64,000 bases of DNA, from positions 148,437,108 to 148,501,107 of the forward strand of contig NC_092804.1 of NCBI RefSeq assembly GCF_040954645.1. The letters run 5' to 3'. The translations under genes and the position numbers were made by a program. Below are positions 34,371-45,733 of the stretch, piece by piece. This stretch comes from Diabrotica undecimpunctata (taxonomy: Eukaryota > Arthropoda > Insecta > Coleoptera > Chrysomelidae). The notes under the pieces are model-generated. The model made no database searches, was not told the DNA's origin, and saw only the letters and a list, made by a program, of their open reading frames with translations. Numbering within the stretch: position 1 is the first letter of the stretch; each line of letters begins with the position of its first letter.

Positions 34371-35700
34371 TATGTAGACATGACTCTGACTGTTTTTAAT
34401 GTGCCTCCAGCAAGTTTTCATTTCATCGTTTTCGTAGTCCTTCTATTGATGAACCGTCTCTTGCAGTCCTTACTACTCTATTTGTTATCATTTGCCTTAT
34501 ATGATCGTTTGATTTCATCCTTTTATTTCTTACGCAGTCCTTGATGTTCTCCACCTTACACCTATGTCGTATATCTGTACTTCTCGCTCTGTCCCATATG
34601 TTATACCATCAATTTTTTTGGGTTCTTTTACCTCTGCTGTTTCTAACATTCTTTTTGTCCTCGCTGTGTCAGGTTTGATTTGATCCTCGCTGTGTCAGAC
34701 ATTATTGGTTTGATGACTGTGTTGTAAATTTAGCCTTTCATAGCTTTCCCAATATTTTTATTTCTCCATATTGTTTTATTTAGGCAACCTGCTGTTTGTT
34801 CTTTTCCCATTTGATATGCTTTTCAAGCTCTTACTTGTTCTATTATTTTATCCATAATCATGTTAAACAAAAGAGGACTCAGGGAATCTCCCTGTCTTAT
34901 TTGATTGCCAGCTTCAATAGGGTCAGTTATTTTTTCTTCTACTTTTACTTTTATTGTGTTGTTTTGTTGTTTTGGTAGATATTTTCGATCGTTTTAATTA
35001 TTACTAAAGGTATCTCTCTCGCGTACAATAAGTGGATAACGTCCTTTAACCCGGTCAAATGCCTTTCTTGGGACATCGAAACATAAATATGCCAGTTTGT
35101 TGTATTCTAAGGATTTCTCTTGCACTTGCCTCATTATAAATATAGCATCGGTGTATGATCTTCCAGACCTGAAACCTTGTTCTTTTGCTCGTATTATAAT
35201 TTCATTCAGTTTATTTGTTATCACTTTGGTTGTTAATTTTAGTGTTGTGTTTAATAAATTAATTTCTCTGTAATTGTCCGGGTCCGATTTGTCTCCCTTT
35301 TTGAAGAGAGATATGGATGCTTAATCTCCATTCTAACTCTCCATTGTTCTATTATTTCTGGATTAGTTTTAGTAGTAGTTTGGTCAAATCTGGTCCTCCG
35401 TACTTTAAGAGTTCGTTCGGTATTCTGTTTTTTGTTATTGATTTTTTGTTTTTTAATTTCCTTAATGCTTCCTTTACCTCTTCCTCCTCAATACTTATTT
35501 TTTCGTTTGCAACATCTCTGGTGTTGGTAGTTCATTATCATCACATTTAGCAAATATGTCTTGAAAGTAGTCTGCTTATGTTTCCTTTTGGATGAGTTTC
35601 GTTTTTATTAGTTCGTTCATCTCTTTTCTTTGTCCTTTAATCATTCTCGTCGTATTCCATTCGTTTTGAGAAGCTTTGCCAGTGTTCACTCTTATTTGTT
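34371..35700 (-). pseudogene. RTE-like reverse transcriptase, decayed, with (GAA)n tail
   Basis: Minus-strand reading: SLFKKGDKSDPDNYRE...LLNTTLKL at about 35,290-35,230, VITNKLNEIIIRAKEQGFRSGRSYTDAIFIMRQVQEK at 35,220-35,110, KAFDRVKG at about 35,050, a gap around motif B, then the C-terminal block (IRHRC...DIVRW-like, TNRVVRTARDGSSIEG) near 34,560-34,440. Many stops. It is the same family as 9,240-9,705, judged by the GAA tail and the shared TNRVVKTARDGS words. Confidence 0.8.
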
Positions 35701-35849
35701 TAACTATTTATTTTATATAAATAATGGAATATATTCATTTTTTGAACAATAATATGTTTAAATTTAGTGCTTATAGTTAATATTTTTTTCATTGAAGCTG
35801 TTGTATATTCCATGGCAAATTATGCTGGCGGTTTTGTTAAAGTGCTCCT

Positions 35850-36460
35850 TTTATTAGTTTCTAATTATGGTTATGGTAGATCAGAGCAGTTCCCATTTGT
35901 GAGTCCTTAAGACACATGGACCTCCTCAGACGGATACATTGTATCACCCCTATCATACTGAATAGGCCCATAAGGATCTACTTTTCGGTGTTTCTGGGCT
36001 CGGGCTGCTCCGGCCTCCTATATCTGCAATAATCAGCAAAGGCTCCAAGTCTGAGCCTTACTGCCGTTCTGAACGTCTACTTCTTTAGTAACCTTGTAGC
36101 CTCACAAATGGTAACAAGTCTCTTTAAGGGTAACTACCTTATTTGTCTCGGTTACATAAAGACCGAATCTACGATATGCTACCTCTGATAGTCCAGTACA
36201 GGGCAATTTTATAAGATATATGAGGAAGTTTCCTCCTTCTCATTACAGAGATAGTACCGTGAGCCATCCATCAATTCAAGTGAATTAAGGTGCCACCTAA
36301 GTCTACAATGGCTGGTAAGCATACTGACCACCAGAGAGCATCTTCTACGGTCTAGAACGAGAAAGTGGGCTGTAAGATTTTTGAATGGTCCTACTATGTA
36401 GAGCCTAGCTTGTGTTATACCTTCACAACTGGTCTAGGAGTCCTGAAACCTCTTATTAAG
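35850..36460 (-). pseudogene. Non-LTR retrotransposon C-terminus and 3' region
   Basis: The minus strand at 36,420-36,200 reads VGPFKNLTAHFLVLDRRRC, then LTSHCRLRWHLNSLELMD, then YYLCNEKEETSSYILLNCPVL. This is the post-reverse-transcriptase LTGHxxLxxHLxxxG...CxxCxxxEETxxHIxxxCP module of insect R1/jockey/I-type elements. The rest to 35,850 is probably 3' untranslated sequence. Unlike most of the window it is near 45% GC. Confidence 0.65.
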
Positions 36461-36899
36461 TAATTTCTAATTAACTAGTTTAGGTAAAAAAAAGTACGAT
36501 AATAAAAACAATCTGATGGATTCAGCATCAATTAAAGAAAACCGGTAAGACTTAAAAAATAAATACGCATTAACTAATTTTAATCCTTATTATGAATAAT
36601 TTGAAACAAGCCGATAAGAATCTGAGTTGCCTTTTTTCTATTATTGTTGGGCCATTTTTAATTTTTAATATATTTTTCTTTAGCGTATTAATAGTATGCT
36701 ACTAAGTTATGCGTTTTTAATTTTAAAACTGTCTAACTTAAGAAAGCGTGACCAATTTTTATCCTCGAGTAAGGTCTATAGAACTTGAACCTTGGAGTAT
36801 ATTTTAAAGCGTCTAATTAGACACATTACACTTTCTTTTTAGAACTTTCTCTAAAATAATAGATCTCAATATGACAGAAAGTTGGCTTGTCCGCTAGTT

Positions 36900-38310
36900 A
36901 ATAACTTTAGGAATTAGAGAAAGTTCAACCATATATCACTGGTTAGAAGAGCTGGTAATTTCCTGAAGGAAGTACAGACACTTGTGTTTGGAGACCTAAC
37001 TTCTCTTGCGATATAAGTTTATTGGTAAACTACAAGAACGAGAAAGTCATTATAATAGAAAGAAAGTAAAACGAATTTATTTGGCCGCTGATCTAAGCAT
37101 AAAGAAATTACATGGCATGTACCTCACTCAATGCGACCCTGAACATAATGTAAACTTTTCGATATTTAGAAGGATATTCATTAATGATTTTAACATTGGG
37201 TTTTCTACTCCAGCATCAGATGTGTGCGCACAATGTACCAGACTTAAATTCAAAATTAGAACGGAAAATAACGAGGTAAAGAAAAGAGAGTTTCGAAATG
37301 AGTTAAGTATCCACCAAAAGAGGGCTAATGCATTTTAATAGTCCAAAAAAATTCCATTACATTCTGCTTTGATATACAGCAGGTGCAGCCTTTGCCCAAA
37401 ACACCCATTAATGATGCGTTTTATGCACAGCAGATTAGCATGTATGTTTTTTGCTGCGTTGATAGCCAGTCCAAACATCCAACTTTTTTTACGTGGACAC
37501 AAGATGAGGCAGGTAGAGGATCAATTGAAATAGGTTCTGCACTTGTAAATTACTTGGATTCTTTAGAGTACGATAATATTACGACACTTCGCCTCTTTTG
37601 CGACGGGTGCGGTGGACAAAACAAAAACTCCCATATTATTCATTCGCTGTACTTCTGGCTTAGTTTTAGAGCTCCAGTTCAAGTAACAGAAATATTACTT
37701 GTATTTACAGTCAGGGGCCATTCGTATTTGCCAGCAGACAGGGTATTTGAGAGAGTAGAAAAGCTTCTATGAAAAAAAACCACGATTCTCTCTAGAGAGA
37801 AATATTAAGAAATTTACAAACAAATTGGAGTTGTTAAAAAGATAGGCACTGATTGGAGATTGTTTAATATGAAAGAGCTTCAGGTTGGCTTAAAAAAAGT
37901 AAAAGCGCTAGCCGATACAAAGAAAATTGTAATAAAAAATTTAACAATGGCAAATTCATAAAAATACGTTCATTCCAAAACTAATATTTTACCAGTGGGT
38001 TGGAAAATTTTGAAAAACTTTTAAAACCAAAATTTTCCGATATTGAGTTAACCATCTCAGAAAAAGAATTGACTCGGGGTATCCCCGAAAAGAAAAAAAA
38101 ATCCCTTAAACACTTACTAAATCAACAGTTCGATAAAGATTGGGAGAAATTACAAGAACTTGACTGGTACCGGGAATTGCTTAATGGCTTAATGGCAAAA
38201 GTTCAAATGAAAAGGATAAGGAGAAAGAGGAAGAGGAGACATGTGACTGCCTGGAATAGGAACCAACACTTCAGATTTAACTTGACTTTTTTACTTTTTT
38301 CAACTTGTTA
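36900..38310 (+). pseudogene. 'CGGQN' transposase-like gene (DUF7869-type), copy 3, most complete
   Basis: Two long frames plus pieces. ESHYNRKKVKRIYLAADLSIKKLHGMY and FRRIFINDFNIGFSTPASDVCAQC lie at 37,040-37,230. After a break, MQPLPKTPINDAFYAQQISM, DEAGRGSIEIGSALVNYL, LFCDGCGGQNKNSHI (37,590-37,640) and VRGHSYLPADRVFERVEKLL follow. Further 3', IGTDW, GLKKVK and PVGWK continue the order. The D-G-C-G-G-Q-N motif suggests an RNase H-like catalytic core. Stops at 37,336 and 37,770 and frame changes after that break it. The family is multi-copy here; the mobile nature is inferred from that and from general knowledge. Confidence 0.7.
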
Positions 38311-38319
38311 AATAATAAA

Positions 38320-38730
38320 AATAATTTTCTACATTCTAGTTCGTTTATTTTCTTTTATTAACAATAAAAATATGGTGCTCTTGCAAATATCTTTCAGACA
38401 AAAACCGATAAATTTCGGTTTTCAAACAAAACCCGATAAATAAAAAAAAAATGACAAATAAAAACAGTTAAAAAAGATAATATATTAAAATTCTAGGATT
38501 TTATTACATGACTTACTACTACTATTTAATTCCAATATAATGTTTGTTTAAATTATTATGAGATTTTGCTGTATAAGTTTTTGGCATTTATCTCGAAATT
38601 GGAAAAAGTGGATATATCGGTTTTTGCATGTATGCTCCTCAGTTACAGAGTAACTACTGGAAATGTGGCCATGCTGTTTGCAATGAAAACATTCATTTTC
38701 TAGTGTTAAAAAAATCGATTGTTAATGTCA
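38320..38730. other. No recognisable gene
   Basis: AT-rich flank of the preceding relic. Confidence 0.4.
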
Positions 38731-39180
38731 TCATACGTTATCAATGGAATCGGGAATTGGAGTTATGAGTGGAGATATGTAAATATGTCGACGGAAACTA
38801 AGTACATGTTTGTATTCCGGATTGATGGTTCCTATTCGCAAAAATGACATTGATGAAGTTAGTTTTAGCCTTAAAGATAAAAGTTCTATCTCTATTATCT
38901 TACGTGGAATGGTAGGAGATACATTGGATATTAAGAGTCTTTCACTTAAAATAATTAGTCTACAGACTTGAATTTGTATATTGTTTACAGTGATCAAACC
39001 TCTTGTGATTCTTGATGAAAAAAGAATATATTTTGGACTAACCAGAGTACCTATCACTAACAAGCATTCTTCTAATTTGACATTATTGGGAGAATTGAAA
39101 ACTATTGCTTAAAGTTTGGATGGATAGATTGGTTCTTGTTGTTTACCGGTAGCAGCTGAGTAAGATAAAGGTGGTTGTAA
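38731..39180 (-). pseudogene. ORF1 fragment of the I-like family (copy D)
   Basis: The minus-strand frame reads VCRLIILSERLLISNVSPTIPRKIIEIELLSL..., then MSFLRIGTINPEYKHVLSFRRHIYISPL. It matches IPAQRLIISNVCPTIP...MTFLRVGMQDSEYSHVLSFRR of the 52.8-kb copy. No ORF2 is next to it. Confidence 0.8.
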
Positions 39181-39444
39181 AGTAGATTGAGATAATTCAT
39201 ATTTATTCTCAGTAACATCAAATTTTATTTTTAATTACCATTTAATTTTCCTAAATGGGGACCTGTTTCGCTTCAGTTTTTGGTAATTCCCTTTGATGAT
39301 AAAAGCTGGTGTCGAATTTATGTACTGTGTACATATGTACTCACAGATCTTATTTTTTCGATTCACAATGAACTAACACTATAACACTTTATGATGGTGC
39401 AGTGTTAGAATTTTACGAGTGTTATTACATGTAATTACAAATAA

Positions 39445-39625
39445 TTACTATTTAAATGGGAATAAGCCACAATTAAAGGATAAAGTACGTTTATTGATCT
39501 TTCAATTTTCACATCGGAAATCGTTCTCAATCAAGGAAAACGATTTCTGGAGTGGAAACTGAAACGCCAAGAAATGTACTATAACCTTTAAATGTGGCTT
39601 ATTCCCATTTAAATAGTAATTACTT
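39445..39625. repeat. Second fold-back pair of 'GGGAATAAGCC' PLE-type repeats
   Basis: Inverted arms of about 80-85 bp share TAATTACTATTTAAATGGGA, AAGCCACAATTAAAGG and CGATTTC... with the pair at 32.3 kb. The two cores are decayed: TTGAAAGATC on one arm and CTGAAACGCC on the other. The downstream words AAACTAGCTTTAGAACATTA recur near 33,670. Confidence 0.75.
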
Positions 39626-39900
39626 TAAAATGACACAAGAAACTAGCTTTAGAACATTACTATGTAAATTTCACAATTTGACAGGATTGATTAAAAAGCG
39701 TCTATGCTTATTCTATATCGGCACCGGACTACAAAATCACAGAATTAAAATGGCATTTATCTCCAAGTTAAGACCGCGTCAGACTGAGTCAAACATGAGA
39801 TTGATCCGAGTGTTGTAAGATGAGTTTAAGAACGATGTAGTAACGTTTTACAGTAATATTCTTGTTTATTTCAAAATAAATTGCATCCATTTTTAAAGTT

Positions 39901-40051
39901 CGCTCCACGTTGGAAAATTGTATGGGAGTGAATCTGTGAAATCATTACATATGTAAGATAATGAGTAAGAGAGAGACACAAGATTTTATATATAGATATT
40001 TTCTCTCTCTTCCTCTCTCAAATATAAAAATGTTCCTTTTGTATATATAAT

Positions 40052-40128
<77 letters not shown>

Positions 40129-40913
40129 ATAAAATTTTTATTAATATTATTATTTATGTGATATGTTTTGTATTATTTATTCAATGTTCATAATTATATT
40201 AGTCTTTTGTATTTCAAAATAATAATCTCGATAAATCACTGTATGATCCAGAACTGTCAATTTTGAAATACCTTTGTGTCATGTCCTCGGTAGTATAGTA
40301 GTATAGTAGTCAGTATCCCCGCCTGTCACGCGGGAGACCGGGGTTCGATTCCCAGTCGGGGAGGACTTTTTTAATATTATTACATGGTAAATTAAAAATG
40401 TAAGTAGAAAAGCTATGTATATTATTGTCATTTTTAAATACTTATGAATATTGCATTTTAATTTGTATTGTATTATTATATTGAATTATGTTGCACTGTA
40501 TTTTAGTGTATTTTTTTATGTATATTATTGTTATTTTTAAGTTCTTATGAATATTGTATTTTAATTTGTATTGTATTATTATATTAATAACAAAATAAAC
40601 AATGCATTTTACTGCAGAGTATGTGTTTAAAAAAATTTTGCATTCAACTTATTTTATACATATATGAAAATAAAAATATACATTTTCATCAAAATATTGA
40701 TTCAATTCTTCATTTACTATACTCCTATTACAGGTCAAAAGTTGTTTTGACCTGTAAGTTGTTATTAATTCTGTTTCTCTTTCTGCTATGTCTTACCTAT
40801 AGCATTACATATGTAATGATTGTGCAGATTGACTCCCAAATAAATTTGTAACGGCGAATGCGTGTATAGAAGTGTAACTTCCACCGGCAGTCCCACTGGA
40901 CTGCCACACCCGT
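39901..40913 (-). mobile_element. tRNA-Asp-carrying TIR element (copy 3)
   Basis: Minus-strand copy of the 30,806-31,729 element. Starting at 40,913, ACGGGTGTGGCAGTCC, the left inverted repeat, the internal direct repeats (40,425-40,590) and the tRNA appear in the same order. The right end is truncated just before the outer TATACGCGC of the repeat (39,901 begins inside CGCTCCACGTTGG). A TA tract of about 70 bp (40,060-40,128) is an extra relative to copy 2. Confidence 0.85.
40284..40363 (+). tRNA. tRNA-Asp(GTC)-like gene, D-arm duplication
   Basis: Same gene as in copy 2: TCCTCGGTAGTATAG start, CTGTCAC anticodon loop, GGTTCGATTCC B box, CGGGGAG end and a T6 terminator. An 8-bp duplication (AGTATAGT) lengthens the D arm to give 80 nt, which would probably disrupt the fold and A box spacing. 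The 3' acceptor here is normal (CGGGGAG). The same CCCAG T-stem change is present in both copies, so it predates their spread. Confidence 0.85.
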
Positions 40914-41055
40914 TTTTTTTTATATACAATTTGTCCATTTTTTAAATTTTTTTTTAATCTTTTATTTAATACTAGTTCTTAAACAGAAAACTAGAAAATA
41001 ATTTACGATTTAATTAACATTTAATAGTTATTTAACCAACAAGTGTATTAATAAG

Positions 41056-41131
41056 GGCGATTAACAATTTATTGAGATATTTTAACGCGCTCGCTTCGCT
41101 CATGCTTTAATGTTCGAGATTGTTAATCGCC
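41056..41131. repeat. 76-bp hairpin element
   Basis: Perfect 13-bp arms GGCGATTAACAAT / ATTGTTAATCGCC enclose 50 bp that includes CGCGCTCGCTTCGCTC. No coding sequence. It looks like a miniature fold-back repeat. Confidence 0.7.
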
Positions 41132-43141
41132 ATTTTAATTCACGAGTTCGTTACAAAACTGTTCCGTTGACCGTACTTTTCAGAAATAAAGATGTCTTAG
41201 ATTTATTTACTTAACGATAAACAACAATTTTTTCATCTCTCATTGACTTTATTCATAGTTTCCTTAGTGGTAGTTTTATTATAGTAAACATTAATATTTG
41301 AAATGGTACAATTACTGAAATTAAAGGAAGATATTGATAAATGATTATCTGCTGTATAACATTTTGACAAATTTATATTTAAGTCTTCTTGGACCTCTGT
41401 AAATTCTGTGATAGAAGAAGTTAAATTCTCGTGGAGTTAAATTAAACTCTTCGTCAATATCCATCCTTTGATTTTTCAAATACACTGAATTTTAAACAAT
41501 AAAGTAAATAATGACATACAATGACAGTTAGTACTAACAGCGGCTACTTCATTTTAAATTAATTTTTTAGTGGAAATATAAATAGGTATATGTTTGGTTG
41601 CCTACACCACTGCCAAGGGTGGTCACTGCACTTGGTCACTGCCAATTACAGAGCGTTAAAATTAATTTAGGCAAGCAATGTATGTTGTGTTGCCTATAAT
41701 GAAATCGTTCATTAATAGAAAATCATTCATTAATAGGGGTCATTAATCAATGATTTTGAGGGTGTTAAAATAGATCATAAATGGACGGTCGACGAAAAAA
41801 ATATTATAGACTTTATGACTAAGAAATAAAAAAAAAATTATATTTATCTAGCAGAATTTCCAATATAAACTCTTTACTGTATGTTTTTCCAGTGTATCTA
41901 GAAAGAATTTACTTAAAACATTTAACAGCGCTAGATACTTAAGTTAAATCCTTAGGGATTACTGGAGAGCTTGGTACTTTAAAGTAACATAAGAAGATAA
42001 AGTTAAGCTACACAAATTTACATGTAAGAAGTTTTGGGATTGAAGTTCTTTGGGAACGAAAAAGTTAATTACCCTTGGGTCACTAAACTAATATTTTATA
42101 GTGATTAGTCCTTGTGGGTTAGAACATGCTCTCCTGCATTTAAAATGTTCAAACATTTTTAGAGATTTCACTCCTAACAACGACTATTAAATCTTTTATT
42201 TAAAATCCAATATAAAAATTTAATATAATCATTTTGACTTTTACCTCTTTAATAAATAATCCATTTTTTTAATAGGGACTCTTTACATATTTCATCACTT
42301 CCCACCATATTGCAAAATTATTATTTTCTGATATTGTGAAACTTTTTCTGATGTAAGTACCGTTCTTGTCTCTTGCCAGCACAGGCCCTTCTATCGTTGG
42401 TCGATGGGCATCATTTATGACTTCCGTTCTGAGATTTCATTTAATATACATATTTTGCTCACATTTTATCACACAGCATTAATGTTGGGTTTTATTATGA
42501 ACACCTCATGATATTTCACTTTGCGATAATTTAAATTCCTGTGAATGTTTTTGAAGCGAACTTCTGTACTGGTGGTGTATTATTTTTTCTCTACAGTAAA
42601 ATTCTGAGGCGAGCGTCACGAAACTAGCGCTACGAGAATCTGTCACGAGTACCGTCACGAAATAGCGGTTATTCACATCGATTCACTACTCTCGATCAAT
42701 TCGTTTCTAGTCATTATATATTTATTCTAAGCAGATTTAAATTAAAAACTGCCTGACAAATAACTAACGAAATGCAGACATTATGTGACAAGTAAAAAAT
42801 TAAATAAATATCTGCAAATAAAAAAATTGATTTGTAACGATTGTGAAAATTTCAGTTAATTAATAACAATATTAAATCATCTTTTTAAATTTTTATGATA
42901 TTCCTTTTTATATAATAATTAAATTTACTAGTAAATACTTATACTTATAGTAGAAATACAAAGATTTCAAGATTTCTTAGTTCACAAAACCAAAATTTAG
43001 AGTTTTTGCTTTAATCTGTGCCTTAGATACAGACTGCTGTTAACGTCCACCCTTCAACTCCGTAAAGTAGCGTAGATAGTACGTAGCATTTCGTGGCGCG
43101 CCATCGGAGGTTAACGCTTAGATCTCTATAACATAATAAAA
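41132..43141. other. No recognisable gene
   Basis: AT-rich. A small repeat of TCATTCATTAATA-like words is at 41,707-41,745. Patches near 42,600-42,720 are more GC-balanced, but no exon with good splice sites could be built. Confidence 0.35.
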
Positions 43142-43521
43142 TTGCATAAACCTCGTTATATAAAATATACAATCGATAGAATTATACGAGCACAAGGACA
43201 TGATGTATTTAGACTCCCACCATGCCATCCAGATTTGAATCCCATTGCAATGGTTTGGGCAGCTTTGAAATCATATGTGGGAGCCAGAAATGTAAACTTT
43301 ACATTTACGTCAATTCAGCAGCTGTCGAACAAATTTTTTTAAACCTTTCCTGTGGAGGAATGAAAAAAAATAACATACAAAGTCATCGCAAATGAAAGTG
43401 CATTGATATCAAAGGAGCCACTAATTGATGTAGTCGTAGATCGAATTGTTATTAATCAAGACGAAGATTTAGAGAGCGACGATTTACAATTAAATTCCGA
43501 CAGCGATTCCGATGATATTTA
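43142..43521 (+). pseudogene. Long-spacing IS630/Tc1/mariner-type transposase, C-terminal fragment
   Basis: Reads YIKYTIDRIIRAQGHDVFRL, PPCHPDLNPIAMVWAALKSY, then breaks, then VVDRIVINQDEDLESDDLQL and NSDSDSDDI before a stop. It parallels KYGHEVLRLPPYHCQYNPIELVWG and the acidic tail of the copy at 19.7-21.1 kb. The catalytic Glu is replaced by Ala (NPIA), so it is dead even apart from frameshifts. Confidence 0.75.
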
Positions 43522-44381
43522 AAAATAAAAACAGGTAGGTAAATCTGTTTTTATGAGCTTACTTCCACAACCATTCGAAACAATTTATTTTAACTAAATA
43601 TCGCAATTCTCGGTATGAAACAAATTTAGCTTTCTAATTTAATAGACTTCCATTCATTCAACTCATTTTAATGATTATGACTAATAACTTTAGCAAATAA
43701 CATATTTTATCAATTACCTCAAACACTTTCACTTTAATATTAGTGCTCTGATAATAAATATAATTATAAATTCATTACAGTAATCATGGAGTATTAATAT
43801 TACAGTTCAATACCTCTAAAATAATATTCGATTAGGCAATACCGCATCAACAAACGTCTGTCGTGTCTGGTCGTGTTAAATCGTCACCGTTGCAGTTAAA
43901 TCTGTTTATCTGTACCTGAATTTAAAATCGCCGGTTGCTTCAAGCTTTGTTTCTGGGAGAATGGTTCATTCTACACAAAAAATGTTTATAAACGTTTTTA
44001 TTTAAAATTATATCAGCTACATTTTTTATTTGAAACATTTTTTTCTACGGCATACAGATACTTGGTAAATCGATTGTTTACGTTTTTCCCACTCTACCAG
44101 TGTTTATTTTATGGCAAACGAGGGGTAAAAGTAGTAAACTTTTTGCATCTTTTTTGGGATCCTAAAATTGACATTCTCAGCAAAATACAACTTGTTTGTA
44201 TGATTTTTAGAGATTCAGTGTCATCTTCATACATTTAGGATGTATGTCCAAACTAAAATATCTTAATTAGAGTAATTGATAAATGTTTTTTTTTATTTAG
44301 AATAAACATATAATCCACATCAACCACGCAGGATTATTAGTGGAGTAATGGACACAAGAGTTCATTTTATTTACATTAAGT

Positions 44382-44383
<2 letters not shown>
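43522..44383. other. No recognisable gene
   Basis: AT-rich flank; nothing supported. Confidence 0.4.
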
Positions 44384-44460
<77 letters not shown>

Positions 44461-45681
44461 GAAGTACTTGTGACTCGTTTGGAACAAATATATAACTGTT
44501 TTGGATGGGTTGGAGTTAATAAAAGGGCTATTGGTTAACTATTTTTTTATTCTCGAGCTTTCAATTGTGTTTACAATTATTATCAAGAGCTAAAAAAGAC
44601 AAAATACAAGGTTGAACTAAAAAGAAAAAACAATTTTTGTTAACTTACCAAATAAAAATTAGTTTAGTAAGTAAAAAATTACTGCTAATACATCTTCAAA
44701 ATATTTAATATAAAAATGTTTTAATCCAATAAATGTTTCTCCGAAAATTTTATAATTTTGAAAACATTTTTTTAATACAAAAATAATTGAATTTATAAAT
44801 AAGTTCAAATAGCAACCAATTACAAAAAGCCTCAATGTCATAAATGCCAACATAAAATTTTTATTTTTGACAATATATTGCCAAAAGTAAAATTTCGTTT
44901 AAACATTCTTTTTTGTTTAGTAACAAAAAGAAGAAGATTTATTCACCGTTGACAGATGTCTGAAAGAATGTAACAGATATATGGAGAATTAAATATGACA
45001 TTTTACAAGTTTTATATATAAATCATAAAGAAAGAATATAATTATAAATTTTGCTTAAATTTTGAATTTCTGATCTTTTGTGTAAACTATTATCACTTTT
45101 GCTAATACAAACCATTTCCAAAAAAGTCCTTTTAAATTTATTACTTTCACTACCTAAAATTTTAATGTTATCAAAATCTTATAACATATTTGTAAAATGT
45201 AATATTTAATTCTCCATATATCTGTTACATTCTTTCAGACATCTGTCAACGGTGAATAAATCTTCTTCTTTTTGTTACTAAACAAAAAAGAATGTTTAAA
45301 CGAAATTTTACTTTTGGCAATATAATTGTCAAAAATAAAAATTTTATGTTGGCATTTATGACATTGAGGCTATTTGTAATTGGTTGCTATTTGAACTTAT
45401 TTATAAATTCAATTATTTTTGTATTAAAAAAATGTTTTCAAAATTATAAAATTTTCGGAGAAACATTTATTGGATTAAAACATTTTTATATTAAATATTT
45501 TGAAGATGTATTAGCAGTAATTTTTTACTTACTAAACTAATTTTTATTTGGTAAGTTAACAAAAATTGTTTTTTCTTTTTAGTTCAACCTTGTATTTTGT
45601 CTTTTTTAGCTCTTGATAATAATTGTAAACACAATTGAAAGCTCAATAGCCCTTTTATTGACTCCAACCCATCCAAAACAG

Positions 45682-45730
<49 letters not shown>
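44384..45730. repeat. Large inverted repeat, about 500-bp arms, bounded by (TA)n
   Basis: Arms at about 44,489-45,010 and 45,190-45,690 are near-identical and inverted; both end outward in ACTGTTTTGGATGGGTTGG complements. The left arm has 22 extra bp (GGTTAACTATTTTTTTATTCTC) and lacks one A present in the right arm. TA tracts flank at 44,384-44,456 and 45,683-45,730. Each arm contains, read inward to outward, CTTGATAATAATTGT, AAAC, ACAATTGAAAGCTC, a hammerhead-like core, so the arms are probably PLE terminal repeats. The 64- and 82-codon frames inside are hydrophobic and AT-driven; I do not call them genes. Confidence 0.9.

Positions 45731-45731
<1 letters not shown>

Positions 45732-45733
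<2 letters not shown>

Noticed and set aside
42360..42450. Possible exon near a GTAAGT at about 42,353
   Set aside because: No open phase with protein-like content and no good acceptor.
45292..45540. 82-codon hydrophobic frame in the inverted repeat
   Set aside because: Composition is AT-driven. The copy in the other arm is broken by one base and no family or start context supports it.
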